A stretch of DNA of 64,000 nucleotides from Brevibacterium sp. UCMA 11754 (GCF_021532275.1 NZ_JACBOT010000025.1:124001-188000); one strand, 5' to 3'; shown: positions 1-8,817, counted from the stretch's first letter. Program-made: numbers and translations. The notes: generated by a model not told the origin, from the sequence alone.

Positions 1-72
1 GTCATCATCGTATGGCTCATCATTATGATCGCCTTCATCCCCCGCCAGCTGATGCACACGTTCGGAGGATGA
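1..72 (+). CDS. sdhC: Succinate dehydrogenase cytochrome b subunit, 3' end only
   Basis: Only the last 23 codons and the TGA at 70-72 are present; the gene begins outside the window. The visible residues are a hydrophobic stretch (VIIVWLIIMIAFIP) followed by a short polar tail, as expected for the last transmembrane helix of a small membrane anchor. The assignment rests mainly on position: it ends 1 nt before the start of sdhD and heads the sdhDAB genes. In this family the subunit helps hold heme b and the quinone site of complex II. Confidence 0.8.
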   Translation, partial: VIIVWLIIMIAFIPRQLMHTFGG

Positions 73-73
73 C

Positions 74-526
74 ATGAGCACAACATCGATCCCGGCTCCG
101 CGCACCGGCTACTCGCGCCACAAATCAACACGTTCGAAGTTCGAGATGTTCGCATGGCTGTTCATGCGCATCTCCGGCGTCGTCCTCATCATCCTCATCT
201 TCGGTCACCTCTTCGTGAACCTGTGGGCCGGAGAAGGCGTCCAGGCCATCGACTTCGGGTTCGTGGCCGGCAAATGGGCCAGCCCGTTCTGGCAGATCTG
301 GGATCTGCTGATGCTGTGGCTGGCAATGCTGCACGGCACCAACGGCCTGCGCACCATCATCATGGACTATGCCGAGAAGCCCGGCACCCGCATGGCTCTG
401 CAGATGATCCTCTACATCGCTTCGGTCATCGTCATCGTGCTCGGCACGCTCGTCATCTTCACATTCGATCCCTGCCCGGCCGGAGCCGACCCAGCATTGC
501 TGGCGTCGTTCTGCTCGGCCGCATAG
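74..526 (+). CDS. sdhD: Succinate dehydrogenase hydrophobic membrane anchor subunit
   Basis: A 150-aa protein with three hydrophobic segments (about residues 26-50, 70-95 and 108-130), the usual size and topology of SdhD. The first helix region contains a His (GHLFVNLW) suited to heme or quinone binding, and a second His lies in the loop MLHGTNGLR. With SdhC it anchors SdhA/SdhB to the membrane and passes electrons to menaquinone. It starts 1 nt after the sdhC stop and ends 10 nt before sdhA, with a purine-rich GAAGGAG ahead of sdhA, so it belongs to one sdhCDAB transcript. Confidence 0.93.
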   Translation: MSTTSIPAPRTGYSRHKSTRSKFEMFAWLFMRISGVVLIILIFGHLFVNLWAGEGVQAIDFGFVAGKWASPFWQIWDLLMLWLAMLHGTNGLRTIIMDYAEKPGTRMALQMILYIASVIVIVLGTLVIFTFDPCPAGADPALLASFCSAA

Positions 527-536
527 AAGGAGAAAC

Positions 537-2297
537 ATGCAGGTACATCAATACGACGTCATCATCGTCGGTGCCGGTGGCGCCGGGATGCGTGCAGCGA
601 TCGAATCGGGCCAGCGTGCCCGGACCGCAGTCCTGACCAAGCTCTACCCCACGCGTTCGCACACCGGTGCGGCCCAGGGCGGCATGTGCGCCGCATTGGC
701 GAATGTGGAAGAGGACAACTGGGAGTGGCACACCTTCGACACGGTCAAGGGCGGTGACTACCTCGTCGACCAGGATGCCGCCGAGGTCATGGCCAAGGAA
801 GCCATCGATGCCGTCCTCGATCTCGAGAAGATGGGGCTGCCCTTCAACAGGACCCCCGAAGGCAAGATCGATCAGCGTCGCTTCGGTGGTCACACCCGTG
901 ACCACGGCAAGTCCCCGGTCCGTCGCTCCTGCTACGCAGCCGACCGCACCGGTCACATGATCCTCCAGACTCTGTACCAGAACTGCGTCAAGCACGGCGT
1001 CGAGTTCTACAACGAGTTCTACGTCCTCGACCTGGCCATGACCGAGGTCGACGGAGTCCGCCGTCCGGCGGGCGTCGTCGCCTACGAACTGGCCACCGGC
1101 GAGATCCACCTGTTCCAGGCCAAGTCGGTCGTCTTCGCAACCGGCGGCGTGGGCAAGGTCTTCAAGACCACCTCAAATGCACACACTCTGACCGGTGACG
1201 GCATGGCCGTGGCCTACAACCGGGGCATCCCGCTCGAGGACATGGAGTTCTTCCAGTTCCACCCGACCGGTCTGGCCGGTCTGGGCATCCTGCTCTCCGA
1301 GGCGGCTCGCGGTGAGGGTGCGATCCTGCGCAACTCCGACGGTGAGCGCTTCATGGAACGCTACGCCCCGACGATCAAGGACCTCGCTCCTCGTGACATC
1401 GTGGCCCGTTCCATGGCCAATGAGGTGCGCGAAGGCCGCGGCTGCGGTCCGAACAAGGACTACGTCCTGCTCGACCTCACCCACCTCGAGCCCGCGCACA
1501 TCGATGCGAAGCTGCCCGACATCACCGAGTTCGCCCGCACCTACCTCGGTGTGGAGCCCTACACGGAGCCGGTGCCGGTCTTCCCGACCGCGCACTACGC
1601 CATGGGCGGCATTCCGACCAATGTCGGCGCCGAGGTGCTCGCGGACAATGACAACGTCATCCCCGGCCTCTACGCCGCTGGTGAGGTTGCCTGCGTGTCC
1701 GTGCACGGTTCGAACCGCCTGGGCACGAACTCGCTGCTCGACATCAACGTCTTCGGCAAGCGCGCCGGCATCGCCGCCGCGGAATATGCGAAGACTGCTG
1801 ACTTCGTCGAGCTGCCGGAAGGCGCTGAGGGCGATACCGTCGCACTTCTCGAGAAGATGCGGACCTCCGACGGCACCGAACGCATCGGCGCCATTCGCAA
1901 GGATCTGCAGGAGCTCATGGACGCCAACGTCCAGGTCTTCCGCACTGACGAGACTCTGCGCGAAGCGCTTGATGAGATCGCGAAACTGCGTGAACGTTAT
2001 AACAACGTCGGCATTCAGGACCGCGGCAAGCGCTTCAACCTCGACCTCCTCGAGGCCGTCGAGCTGAACTTCCTGCTCGAACTCGCCGAGGTCATCTCCG
2101 TCGCCGCCATCCACCGTAAGGAATCACGCGGTGGGCACTTCCGAGAGGACTTCCCGGATCGTGACGACGAAGGATTCATGCATCACACGATGACGTACCT
2201 CGATCCTGATTCCGAGACCGACGGCATCAAGGGCATGCGTCTGGAGACGAAGCCCGTCATCGTCACCCGTTACCAGCCGATGGAGCGTAAGTACTGA
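537..2297 (+). CDS. sdhA: Succinate dehydrogenase flavoprotein subunit
   Basis: A 586-aa FAD subunit that oxidises succinate to fumarate in the TCA cycle and respiratory chain. The Rossmann dinucleotide motif GAGGAG is at residues 12-17, and the covalent-FAD histidine is His42 in SHTGAAQGG. Further family motifs are FHPTG near residue 242 and HGSNRLGTNSLLD near residue 390, together with the substrate-site sequence RDHGKSPVRRS. Length is normal for the family. The AAGGAG ribosome site lies just upstream, and the stop overlaps the first base of sdhB (TGATG). Confidence 0.97.
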   Translation: MQVHQYDVIIVGAGGAGMRAAIESGQRARTAVLTKLYPTRSHTGAAQGGMCAALANVEEDNWEWHTFDTVKGGDYLVDQDAAEVMAKEAIDAVLDLEKMGLPFNRTPEGKIDQRRFGGHTRDHGKSPVRRSCYAADRTGHMILQTLYQNCVKHGVEFYNEFYVLDLAMTEVDGVRRPAGVVAYELATGEIHLFQAKSVVFATGGVGKVFKTTSNAHTLTGDGMAVAYNRGIPLEDMEFFQFHPTGLAGLGILLSEAARGEGAILRNSDGERFMERYAPTIKDLAPRDIVARSMANEVREGRGCGPNKDYVLLDLTHLEPAHIDAKLPDITEFARTYLGVEPYTEPVPVFPTAHYAMGGIPTNVGAEVLADNDNVIPGLYAAGEVACVSVHGSNRLGTNSLLDINVFGKRAGIAAAEYAKTADFVELPEGAEGDTVALLEKMRTSDGTERIGAIRKDLQELMDANVQVFRTDETLREALDEIAKLRERYNNVGIQDRGKRFNLDLLEAVELNFLLELAEVISVAAIHRKESRGGHFREDFPDRDDEGFMHHTMTYLDPDSETDGIKGMRLETKPVIVTRYQPMERKY

Positions 2298-3094
2298 TGA
2301 GCACCGATACCTCAACTGAAACCCCGGAGCCGGCCTCGAAGATCGACCTGCCCGACCATGTGGCAGGCGACAGCGGTTCGATCCCGTCGTTCGACTGCAC
2401 CTTCCAGATCGCACGCTTCGATCCCGAACAGGACGAAGAGGCGCACTGGGAGGAGTACAAGGTCACCATGTACGGCACCGACCGTGTCCTGGACGCCCTG
2501 CACAAGATCAAGTGGGAGGAGGACGGCTCGCTGTCCTTCCGCCGTTCCTGTGCCCACGGCGTGTGCGGCTCCGATGCCATGCGCATCAACGGCCGTAACC
2601 GTCTGGCCTGCAAGACCCTGCTGAAGGATCTTGACACGTCCAAGACGATCACCGTCGAGGCGATCAAGGGTCTGCCTCTGGAGAAGGACCTCATCGTCGA
2701 CATGGAGCCCTTCTTCCAGTCCTACCGTGAGGTCATGCCGTTCCTCATCACGTCCGGTCACGAGCCGACGCGTGAGCGTCTGCAGTCGGCCGAGCAGCGT
2801 GAGGCATTCGATGACACCACCAAGTGCATTCTCTGCGCCGCATGCACCTCGTCGTGCCCCGTGTTCTGGACCGATGGCCAGTACTTCGGCCCAGCTGCCA
2901 TCGTCAACGCGCACCGTTTCATCTTCGATTCGCGTGACGAAGGCGGAGACATGCGCCTGGAGATCCTCAACGACAAGGAAGGCGTGTGGCGCTGCCGCAC
3001 CACCTTCAACTGCACCGAGGCCTGCCCTCGTGGCATCGAAATAACCAAGGCCATCGCCGAGGTGAAGCAGGCAGTCCTGCAGCGCGCATTCTGA
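2297..3094 (+). CDS. sdhB: Succinate dehydrogenase iron-sulfur subunit
   Basis: A 265-aa iron-sulfur subunit carrying electrons from FAD to quinone. An N-terminal [2Fe-2S] ferredoxin domain contains RRSCAHGVCGSDAM, and the C-terminal part has CILCAACTSSCP and CRTTFNCTEACPRG for the [4Fe-4S] and [3Fe-4S] centres. The N-terminus carries an extra Ser/Thr/Pro-rich lead of about 25 residues before the ferredoxin fold. Its ATG overlaps the sdhA stop, implying translational coupling. It is the last gene of the operon and is followed 21 nt later by a terminator. Confidence 0.97.
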   Translation: MSTDTSTETPEPASKIDLPDHVAGDSGSIPSFDCTFQIARFDPEQDEEAHWEEYKVTMYGTDRVLDALHKIKWEEDGSLSFRRSCAHGVCGSDAMRINGRNRLACKTLLKDLDTSKTITVEAIKGLPLEKDLIVDMEPFFQSYREVMPFLITSGHEPTRERLQSAEQREAFDDTTKCILCAACTSSCPVFWTDGQYFGPAAIVNAHRFIFDSRDEGGDMRLEILNDKEGVWRCRTTFNCTEACPRGIEITKAIAEVKQAVLQRAF

Positions 3095-3115
3095 TCTGAA
3101 CATCTGAATCGCCGA

Positions 3116-3149
3116 GGCGGTCGTGCACTTTTCGTGCACGGCCGCCTTT
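3116..3149 (+). terminator. Rho-independent-type terminator after sdhB
   Basis: A 13-bp stem (GGCGGTCGTGCAC with GTGCACGGCCGCC, one G-T pair) closes a TTTTC loop and is followed by TTTC. It lies directly after the sdhB stop and before the next promoter. Confidence 0.85.
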
Positions 3150-3235
3150 CGCGTCCACGCGGTTGCATCACCTGTGCTGTATCGCACCGGGTTTCCTGAC
3201 AGCTCTCAATTCTCCACGGTCGTAGACTGGTGCGC

Positions 3236-4489
3236 ATGCGTTCTCACCATCCTTCTTCTCTGACGCGTGCTGCGGCCCTCCCCCGTTCACTTCCCTCAGG
3301 ACTTCGTCTCATCGTCAGCGCCGTACTCGCATTGCTGCTGATCGGGGCGCAGTTGGTCCTCTCCCCCGGCGCCTCGCACGGTTTGGGCCAACCGGGTGAG
3401 AAGCAGGAGAAGGTCTACGAATCGCCGGCCGACCTCGGCGATGGAGCGAAGCCGCCGCAGCCGGTGGGCACGTCGTGGCTGGTGGGAGACCTCGACACGG
3501 GAGAAGTTCAGGCGGCGCACGATATCGACAAGAAGCACGCACCTGCCTCGACGATCAAGCTCCTGACCGCTCTGGCTCTTGTCGACGTGCTCGACGATCC
3601 CAAACAGAAGGTCGAGGCAGAGTTCGAGGACATGGAGATCGACGGCACCAAGGTCGGTCTCATGCAGAAGAACGAATACACCGTCGATCTGCTCTTCCAC
3701 GCGATGCTGATGTCGAGTGCCAATGATGCCGCGAACGCCCTCGGTCGGGCCGCCGGCGGCCAGGAAAAGGCCGTGGCACTCATGAACAAGAAGGCCGAAG
3801 AGCTGGGGATGACGAACACTCACGCAGCCAACACCTCAGGCCTCGACGACCCGAAACAGCACATGACGGCCTCAGACATGATGAAGCTGGCGTGGGCGGT
3901 GTGTGAGAACGACTACCTGATGGACGTCATCAGCACCGAGACGTACAAATTCCCGGGTGGCAAGAACCCGGATACCAAGGAGAAGTTCAAGGGCTACGAA
4001 ATTCAGAACCACACGAAGATCGTCGGCCAGGTCGACGGCGGGTTGGGCCTGAAGAACGGATTCACCCGCCAAGCCAAGGGTGCCTATATCGCCGTTGCCG
4101 AACGCGACGGCCACCGTGTGGTTTCGACGATGCTCGGCATCGACAACAACTCCCGCCAAGCCGCGGTCGACCTGCTCGAATGGGACTTCGCCCAGAATGA
4201 CCCGAAGTCTCTTCAGACAGTCCCTGTCGGCGAGTCGATGACGCCGAGTGCCGATGCGACTGCTTCGGAGAGCGGCAGTGATGCCGGCGGCGCCGACGCC
4301 GCTTCGGTCGGGACCGAGATGGACTCAGGCGATGGTGCAGAGGCGACTGAGTCCAAGGCCTCGGCGAAGATCCTCGGCGTCTCGGATGAAACGCTGCTCC
4401 CCGTCGGAATGCTGGTCGTCGCGGCTGCGCTTCTGATCACCGCGCTCATCATCTTGCTGAGTCTGCGTCGGGGCAAGACCTTCCGCTGA
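3236..4489 (+). CDS. D-alanyl-D-alanine carboxypeptidase (S11 family, DacC-like)
   Basis: About 417 aa. An N-terminal hydrophobic segment (residues ~18-40) acts as signal or anchor, and a C-terminal membrane helix ends in LSLRRGK, so the enzyme sits outside the cell tethered to the membrane. The serine penicillin-binding motifs are S-T-I-K (in PASTIKLL), S-A-N (in SSANDAAN) and K-N-G (in GLKNGFT, a variant of KTG). The family trims the terminal D-Ala from peptidoglycan stem peptides. A Ser/Ala/Gly-rich linker (~residues 330-380) precedes the final helix. I chose ATG 3236 because TAGACT at 3223-3228 lies 7 nt upstream, a leaderless arrangement. GTG 3230 is the alternative. Confidence 0.88.
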   Translation: MRSHHPSSLTRAAALPRSLPSGLRLIVSAVLALLLIGAQLVLSPGASHGLGQPGEKQEKVYESPADLGDGAKPPQPVGTSWLVGDLDTGEVQAAHDIDKKHAPASTIKLLTALALVDVLDDPKQKVEAEFEDMEIDGTKVGLMQKNEYTVDLLFHAMLMSSANDAANALGRAAGGQEKAVALMNKKAEELGMTNTHAANTSGLDDPKQHMTASDMMKLAWAVCENDYLMDVISTETYKFPGGKNPDTKEKFKGYEIQNHTKIVGQVDGGLGLKNGFTRQAKGAYIAVAERDGHRVVSTMLGIDNNSRQAAVDLLEWDFAQNDPKSLQTVPVGESMTPSADATASESGSDAGGADAASVGTEMDSGDGAEATESKASAKILGVSDETLLPVGMLVVAAALLITALIILLSLRRGKTFR

Positions 4490-4501
4490 TCAACCGCTGT
4501 T

Positions 4502-4531
4502 TTGACTTATCGTTTCCTATGCGGTTAAACT
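4502..4531 (+). promoter_or_regulatory. Sigma70-type promoter of the 54-aa protein unit
   Basis: TTGACT at 4502-4507 and TAAACT at 4526-4531 are separated by 18 bp, close to the housekeeping consensus and the best-looking promoter in the window. Transcription would begin near 4538, about 315 nt before the next start codon, so the transcript has a long leader. The 364-bp stretch 4490-4853 holds this promoter and that leader; I see no other gene in it. Confidence 0.65.
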
Positions 4532-4853
4532 GATGTCTTGCGTTCGGAGTCGTCCGGCTTCATTGAACCATCTGATCCGCTGAGCACGATGACACGTCGC
4601 TCATGAGCGAGTAATCAGATCCAGGTTCGACATTGCAAATGATTCGCCACGGACACTGTCTCACTTCGAATCGCAGATCCCCCACCGTGAAGGATCAACC
4701 CACACCACGGTGACATTTCAGCAGGCCAGCATCCGATTCGCTCCGGTACTCGGCCAGCACCTCGGCGACTGCCCCGTCGCCACCACGAAAACAATGAGAA
4801 CGATATGCGTTGATGCATGCCGTTCGACGAAGTAGCTAAGAAAGGAGGGAACG

Positions 4854-5018
4854 ATGACTCAGTTCCCACAGTGGGTCCAGCGTGCCATTGAGCATGCAGG
4901 ACTGATTGATCCTAAGATCAGCACCCGCAACGGCAAAGTCACGATCAGTGACATGACCGGCCGCGTCGTGCTGTTCACCGGTTCATCGCTGCGTGAGATC
5001 ACGCCGCTGGCGGCCTGA
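4854..5018 (+). CDS. Small hypothetical protein (54 aa) with a long 5' leader
   Basis: Unrecognised. The reading frame runs from ATG 4854 to TGA 5016-5018. It is preceded by a very strong ribosome binding site (AAAGGAGGGA, 4841-4850) at good spacing, which is why I call it real despite its size. The product begins MTQFPQWVQRAIEHAG and continues with alternating hydrophobic residues (KVTISD, RVVLF), suggesting a small alpha/beta soluble protein with no signal peptide or membrane helix. It is framed by its own promoter (4502-4531) and terminator (5093-5139), so it appears to be a stand-alone transcript of about 600 nt. No function is assigned. Confidence 0.72.
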   Translation: MTQFPQWVQRAIEHAGLIDPKISTRNGKVTISDMTGRVVLFTGSSLREITPLAA

Positions 5019-5092
5019 ACACCGCCGTCTGTCAGGTTTTCCTTCGCACTGCTGGGTTTTAAGCAGAGCGAGAACCACGACAGTCTGAGCTC

Positions 5093-5139
5093 TGCCCGAC
5101 ATTTCGCAGGTTTCATCTGCAGGAATGTCGGGCATTTTC
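5093..5139 (+). terminator. Terminator of the 54-aa protein unit
   Basis: Perfect 11-bp arms TGCCCGACATT (5093-5103) and AATGTCGGGCA (5124-5134), with an inner GCAG/CTGC pairing, are followed by TTTTC. Confidence 0.85.
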
Positions 5140-5233
5140 ATTCCCCGCCGACTGCTCCTCACCCATGCCGGTCACGTACCATATATGCCTTGTAGGGTGA
5201 TAACTCCATGCACTCTGTCCGAAAGGACGCCCA

Positions 5234-6349
5234 TTGCAGCAGAACTCGCGACACCAGCTATCGCTTCTGGCCAGACGCCCCGACGTCGTCACCGACATTC
5301 TGCAGGTCGTCAAGACTGTGATCGCGGCCACCGGCGCTTGGTGGCTGTCTGATAATGTCCTGAACTCCCAGATGCCGTTCCTGGCTCCGTGGGCGGCGCT
5401 GCTGACAGTCCATGCCACAGTCCACCGCTCGCTGTCTCGCGGAGCGCAGTCGACGATCGCCTCAACCCTCGGTGTTGCCTTGTCCTTCGTCATCGGCAAC
5501 TACCTGGGGGTGAGCGTCTGGACTTTTGCTCTCGCGCTCCTGGTCGGCCTCGCTGCTGCGCGGCTGCCGTGGATCCGCGATGAAGGTATTGCGATTGCAA
5601 CAACTGGAATCTTCGTCCTCGGCAGCGGCTTCGACAGTCAGCAACCCTTTCTCGGCGAGCGGATCTTGGAGCTCTGCATAGGCGTCGCCGTCGGCATCGT
5701 CGTCAACCTTCTGGTGATTCCGCCTCTGCGGGATCAGCAGGCAGCACGGTACGTCGACAGCATCAACCGGCGCATGGGTGACATGTTGGTCGACATGGCA
5801 GATGAACTGGATGACGGCTGGGAGACCGCCGAAGCCGATGGTTGGTTCAAGGAGACCGAATCGATGAGCCACGAGTTGAACTCGGCATGGCAGTCGGTCA
5901 GATTCGCGCGTGAGAGCCAAAAGGCGAATCCACGTGATCGCCTTCGCCGCAAGCGCATTCCATCGGGCGAAGCTCAGGACTCCCAAACGTCTTCTGAAGA
6001 TGCCAGCTACGAGAACATCCTGCAGCGCGTGGATGAAGGCATCTCCCATTTGCGCCATCTGACGCGAACTCTGCGCGAAGGGTCTTATGAGAACGGCCAA
6101 TGGGACACGCGGTTCCGTGAGCAATGGACCTCCGTCGTCCGGGATGCGGGACGGGCGATCGCCGACCCCGACGCGGAGGTCGAACCGATCTACCAGCGGC
6201 TCGAAGAGCTGTCTGTGAGAATGGCTGAGGACAAAGGGCTCCCGGAGCGTTCTTGGCCCCTCTATGGGTCGCTGATCGCAAGCATGCAGCATATCGCTGT
6301 CATCGTCGACGACGTCGCCTCGGCACGATCGGCTCGCGAATCTGGCTGA
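5234..6349 (+). CDS. FUSC / aromatic acid exporter-type membrane protein
   Basis: A 371-aa protein. The N-terminal half (residues ~15-160) is a bundle of about five to six hydrophobic helices of the FUSC/ArAE kind. The C-terminal half is soluble and helix-rich, with charged stretches around residues 175-330. Relatives are called aromatic-acid or small-molecule efflux proteins, but for most the substrate is unknown. The TTG start at 5234 follows GAAAGG with good spacing, and no better start lies nearby. The gene stands alone, and no partner membrane-fusion protein is visible. The family-level call is reasonable; the transport role is inferred. Confidence 0.7.
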   Translation: MQQNSRHQLSLLARRPDVVTDILQVVKTVIAATGAWWLSDNVLNSQMPFLAPWAALLTVHATVHRSLSRGAQSTIASTLGVALSFVIGNYLGVSVWTFALALLVGLAAARLPWIRDEGIAIATTGIFVLGSGFDSQQPFLGERILELCIGVAVGIVVNLLVIPPLRDQQAARYVDSINRRMGDMLVDMADELDDGWETAEADGWFKETESMSHELNSAWQSVRFARESQKANPRDRLRRKRIPSGEAQDSQTSSEDASYENILQRVDEGISHLRHLTRTLREGSYENGQWDTRFREQWTSVVRDAGRAIADPDAEVEPIYQRLEELSVRMAEDKGLPERSWPLYGSLIASMQHIAVIVDDVASARSARESG

Positions 6350-6509
6350 CGCCCTTGAGCTGACCGCTTCGAGGAGCCACACATGTCGGGCGAGCATGCC
6401 GACAAGAGGATCGATAGTTTCACCTGGATCGCACGGGGAAGCTCGCGTGGCGAAAACTGGATCTACCTTCTGGCTACTCGTTGCTCTAGTCTCTCACCCC
6501 ATCAGTGTG

Positions 6510-6680
6510 ATCCTCATTGCGACTGACCGACGCACTGTTGCCGTAACAGCGGATGTCCTGCCGTCGACTCGGTGAAAGTCGTCCAGAACATGCTCGGACA
6601 CAATCAAGAGGACGTCTCCTTGAATCTGCACGCCGACTTGTTGGACACATAGGTCGACGATGTAGGTTGGCGAGTCGACG
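6510..6680 (+). pseudogene. Remnant of a tyrosine recombinase C-terminus (older insertion scar)
   Basis: From 6566 the sequence reads SVKVVQNMLGHNQEDVSL then NLHADLLDT and a TAG stop. This aligns with the end of the integrase at 10699-11480 (SVKLVQNMLGHSSAAMTL, DVYSDLFDT). The conserved LGH survives, but the catalytic Tyr position is His here (HADL against YSDL), and the upstream HxLR box is scrambled. No start or N-terminal domain can be traced. It lies outside the left boundary of the current islet, about 110 bp from the nrdF-like repeat. I see nothing else in 6350-6510. Confidence 0.7.
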
Positions 6681-6744
6681 AAGCCCGAAGTTGGCTGTGC
6701 CTAGAATCGGAGACAGAAACATCCGGTAAGTGAATACACGAAAG

Positions 6745-6778
6745 CGGCCTACCCAAGGATATTGACTCGGGTAGGCCG
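6745..6778. terminator. Hairpin terminator beside the left nrdF-like repeat
   Basis: Perfect 10-bp arms CGGCCTACCC (6745-6754) and GGGTAGGCCG (6769-6778) with a 14-nt loop. Relative to the nrdF fragment at 6789 it sits just past the stop codon on the minus strand, so it may be the original terminator of nrdF stranded by insertion. Confidence 0.7.
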
Positions 6779-6788
6779 TTGACCTTGT

Positions 6789-6944
<156 letters not shown>

Positions 6945-6960
6945 CTACTGGGGATGATCG

Positions 6961-6989
6961 TGGGCAAGATTTGGGCAAATTCTGGGCAC
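6961..6989 (+). repeat. Three direct TGGGCA repeats (candidate integrase arm sites)
   Basis: TGGGCAAG (6961), TTGGGCAAA (6971) and CTGGGCAC (6982) recur about every 10-11 bp, one helical turn. The same motif occurs twice at 11709-11727 near the other end of the islet. Arm-type sites of this layout are typical of tyrosine-integrase attachment regions; binding is inferred. Confidence 0.5.
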
Positions 6990-7052
6990 TCGCTTCCCTT
7001 CCCACCGCACATCGTCCGGATGCAACCACATCGCGACAGTCTTCTGTTGCTC
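6990..7052 (-). pseudogene. C-terminal fragment of a WLHPDDV-type small protein
   Basis: The minus strand reads EQQKTVAMWLHPDDVRWEGKR with no sensible upstream continuation. It matches the C-terminal segment of the broken gene at 8359-8637 (…WLHPDDVWWKG). It is therefore a second, more degraded copy of the same small protein family. Confidence 0.5.
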
Positions 7053-7163
7053 GCCAAGGGAGTACTCACGGCCACAGCCGCATGGTTCACCGCCAACGAC
7101 CCCCTGGGAGAACCCTCGCCAACTGTACTTCCCCGCAACGACGCTTGAGAGTAGTGTGAATTC

Positions 7164-8336
7164 ATGTTGAACGACTCCCACGACTCCATGGAGAGAAATC
7201 GGGACGACCCTATTCCCGAAGGATTGAAGCTCGGAGCTCGTTTCACCGGCTACCTACTGGTCATCGTCGCGGGGATCACCGTTGCGGGATTCCTGGCATT
7301 GCAAATGGCAGAAATCGTCATCCCCTTTCTGGCGGGACTGATACTTTCGGCCCTCCTGGTCCCATTGTCGTCGTTCCTGCAGCGGCATCGGTGGCCAAAA
7401 TGGCTGGCCGTGGTCACCGTCTGGGTCGTCGTCCTCGGCCTGCTGGCCGGACTCGTCCTCCTCATCACCTTCCAGATCAGAAGCGAGATCCCTGCGATCC
7501 AGAAACAGGTGGCGACGTCTCTGGACGCGACGAAGCAGTTCCTGGCGACGCAGCCGCTCGGGCTGACCGAAGCCAAGCTCAACGACCTCGTCACCTCCTC
7601 GGGGCAGTGGTTGCAAGACAATGCTGCCGGACTCGGCTCAGGTGCCGCCGAAGTCGGCACTACAGCGGCTCACATCGTCGAAGGCGTCATCATCGTCTTG
7701 TTCGTGACGCTATTCGCATTGATCGACGGGAAAGGAATCTGGACCTGGGCAGTACAGATATGGCCCCGGAAGTCCCATCAGCGAATCATTGCAGCTGGAG
7801 ACGCCGGCTGGAAGACCCTGTCGAGCTTCATTCGAATCCAACTCGTCGTCGCCGCCACCGATGCGGTCGGAATCGGCCTCGGTGCGCTGATTCTAGGAGT
7901 GCCGCTGGCCGTACCGATCGCGACCGTTGTGTTTTTAGGAGCGTTCGTCCCGTTTGTCGGAGCGATCATCGGCGGAGCGTTCGCGGTAGGTCTCTCACTC
8001 CTGTTTAACGGATGGATCCACGCCGTCATCATGCTTGGCATCGTGATCCTCGTTCAACAAATCGAAAGCCACGTTCTTCAGCCCTGGTTGACCGGCTCAC
8101 GAGTCAAAATTCACCCCTTAGCAGTGATCCTGGGCGTCACCGCGGGGGCTGCCCTTGCGGGCATTGCTGGGGCATTCTTCGCTGTTCCTGTCATCGCTAC
8201 TCTCAATTCAATGTTCAGAGCCGCGAAGAATCCGCTTACCGATCAGTCAGCGGCGAGTGCCCATCACACGGTCAGCGATGCTGAAATGACCAACGACAGC
8301 GCAGGGAACGATCTCGAGCCGAACGAAGACCGGTGA
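7164..8336 (+). CDS. AI-2E family transporter (TqsA/YdbI-type permease)
   Basis: A 390-aa membrane protein with about eight hydrophobic helices. The arrangement is typical of the AI-2E transporter family: two paired N-terminal helices, a soluble segment around residues 105-160, then dense helices from ~165 to 360. Conserved-looking sequences include FLGAFVPFVGAIIGG and QQIESHVLQPWLTGS. The family name comes from autoinducer-2 export, but members also include Na+/H+ antiporters, so the substrate is unknown. ATG 7164 is preceded by TAGTGT at 7152-7157, 6 nt before the start, consistent with a leaderless mRNA. This is the only full-length large gene in the islet. Confidence 0.88.
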   Translation: MLNDSHDSMERNRDDPIPEGLKLGARFTGYLLVIVAGITVAGFLALQMAEIVIPFLAGLILSALLVPLSSFLQRHRWPKWLAVVTVWVVVLGLLAGLVLLITFQIRSEIPAIQKQVATSLDATKQFLATQPLGLTEAKLNDLVTSSGQWLQDNAAGLGSGAAEVGTTAAHIVEGVIIVLFVTLFALIDGKGIWTWAVQIWPRKSHQRIIAAGDAGWKTLSSFIRIQLVVAATDAVGIGLGALILGVPLAVPIATVVFLGAFVPFVGAIIGGAFAVGLSLLFNGWIHAVIMLGIVILVQQIESHVLQPWLTGSRVKIHPLAVILGVTAGAALAGIAGAFFAVPVIATLNSMFRAAKNPLTDQSAASAHHTVSDAEMTNDSAGNDLEPNEDR

Positions 8337-8358
8337 AGTCTGAGCCGATAACTCCGGG

Positions 8359-8637
8359 TTCACTTCCCTTCCACCACACGTCATCCGGGTGCAACCACAC
8401 CCCGAGCGTCGAGCATCAGCGGTCCTTGAGCTCAACGAAGATCGCACCGTCGAAGCCCTGTCGGGTCGCCACGCCGTCGACGCCCTCCACGCCGTCACGC
8501 TCCCACTCGATGCGGGCACGCACTGGCATGGGTGGTCGGTCCTGGTACGAGCCGCGGGCGCCGGCAGTGTTGCGGATCTGCTGCCAGTAACGCCAGGTGG
8601 CTGTGCCGTAGTCCTCGGTCATGGGTCGATCATGCAC
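8359..8637 (-). pseudogene. Broken small protein gene (TATWRYWQQIRN…WLHPDDV family)
   Basis: The minus strand encodes a protein starting MHDRPMTEDYG, with a Trp/Arg-rich N-terminus (ATWRYWQQIRNTAGARG) and continuing through GFDGAIFVELKDR to a TGA at 8416-8418. The same frame goes on with CSTLGVWLHPDDVWWKGSE. That continuation matches the fragment at 6990-7052, so the stop truncates a normally longer protein of roughly 90 aa. I recall similar short proteins in actinobacterial accessory DNA but know no function. Its 3' end approaches the convergent permease gene. Confidence 0.55.
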
Positions 8638-8817
8638 TTAGGTGCGGACATTAGAATCCAATGTCTCCCAATGTCATCCATATGGGGGCGCTGGCCGTGT
8701 GCTTCTGCTCGTAGTGAGGCGGCATATCGGTGCCAGAAGACGTGTTCCATGTCCTCCACCTATGCACCTCCATCCAGCCTCCGTTATGGAACGGGCTGGC
8801 GTAGAAGAACATGATCT

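Noticed and set aside
4532..4853. Known riboswitch in the long leader
   Set aside because: I looked for TPP, cobalamin, SAM, glycine, guanidine and c-di-AMP hallmarks and could not match any; the leader stays unassigned.
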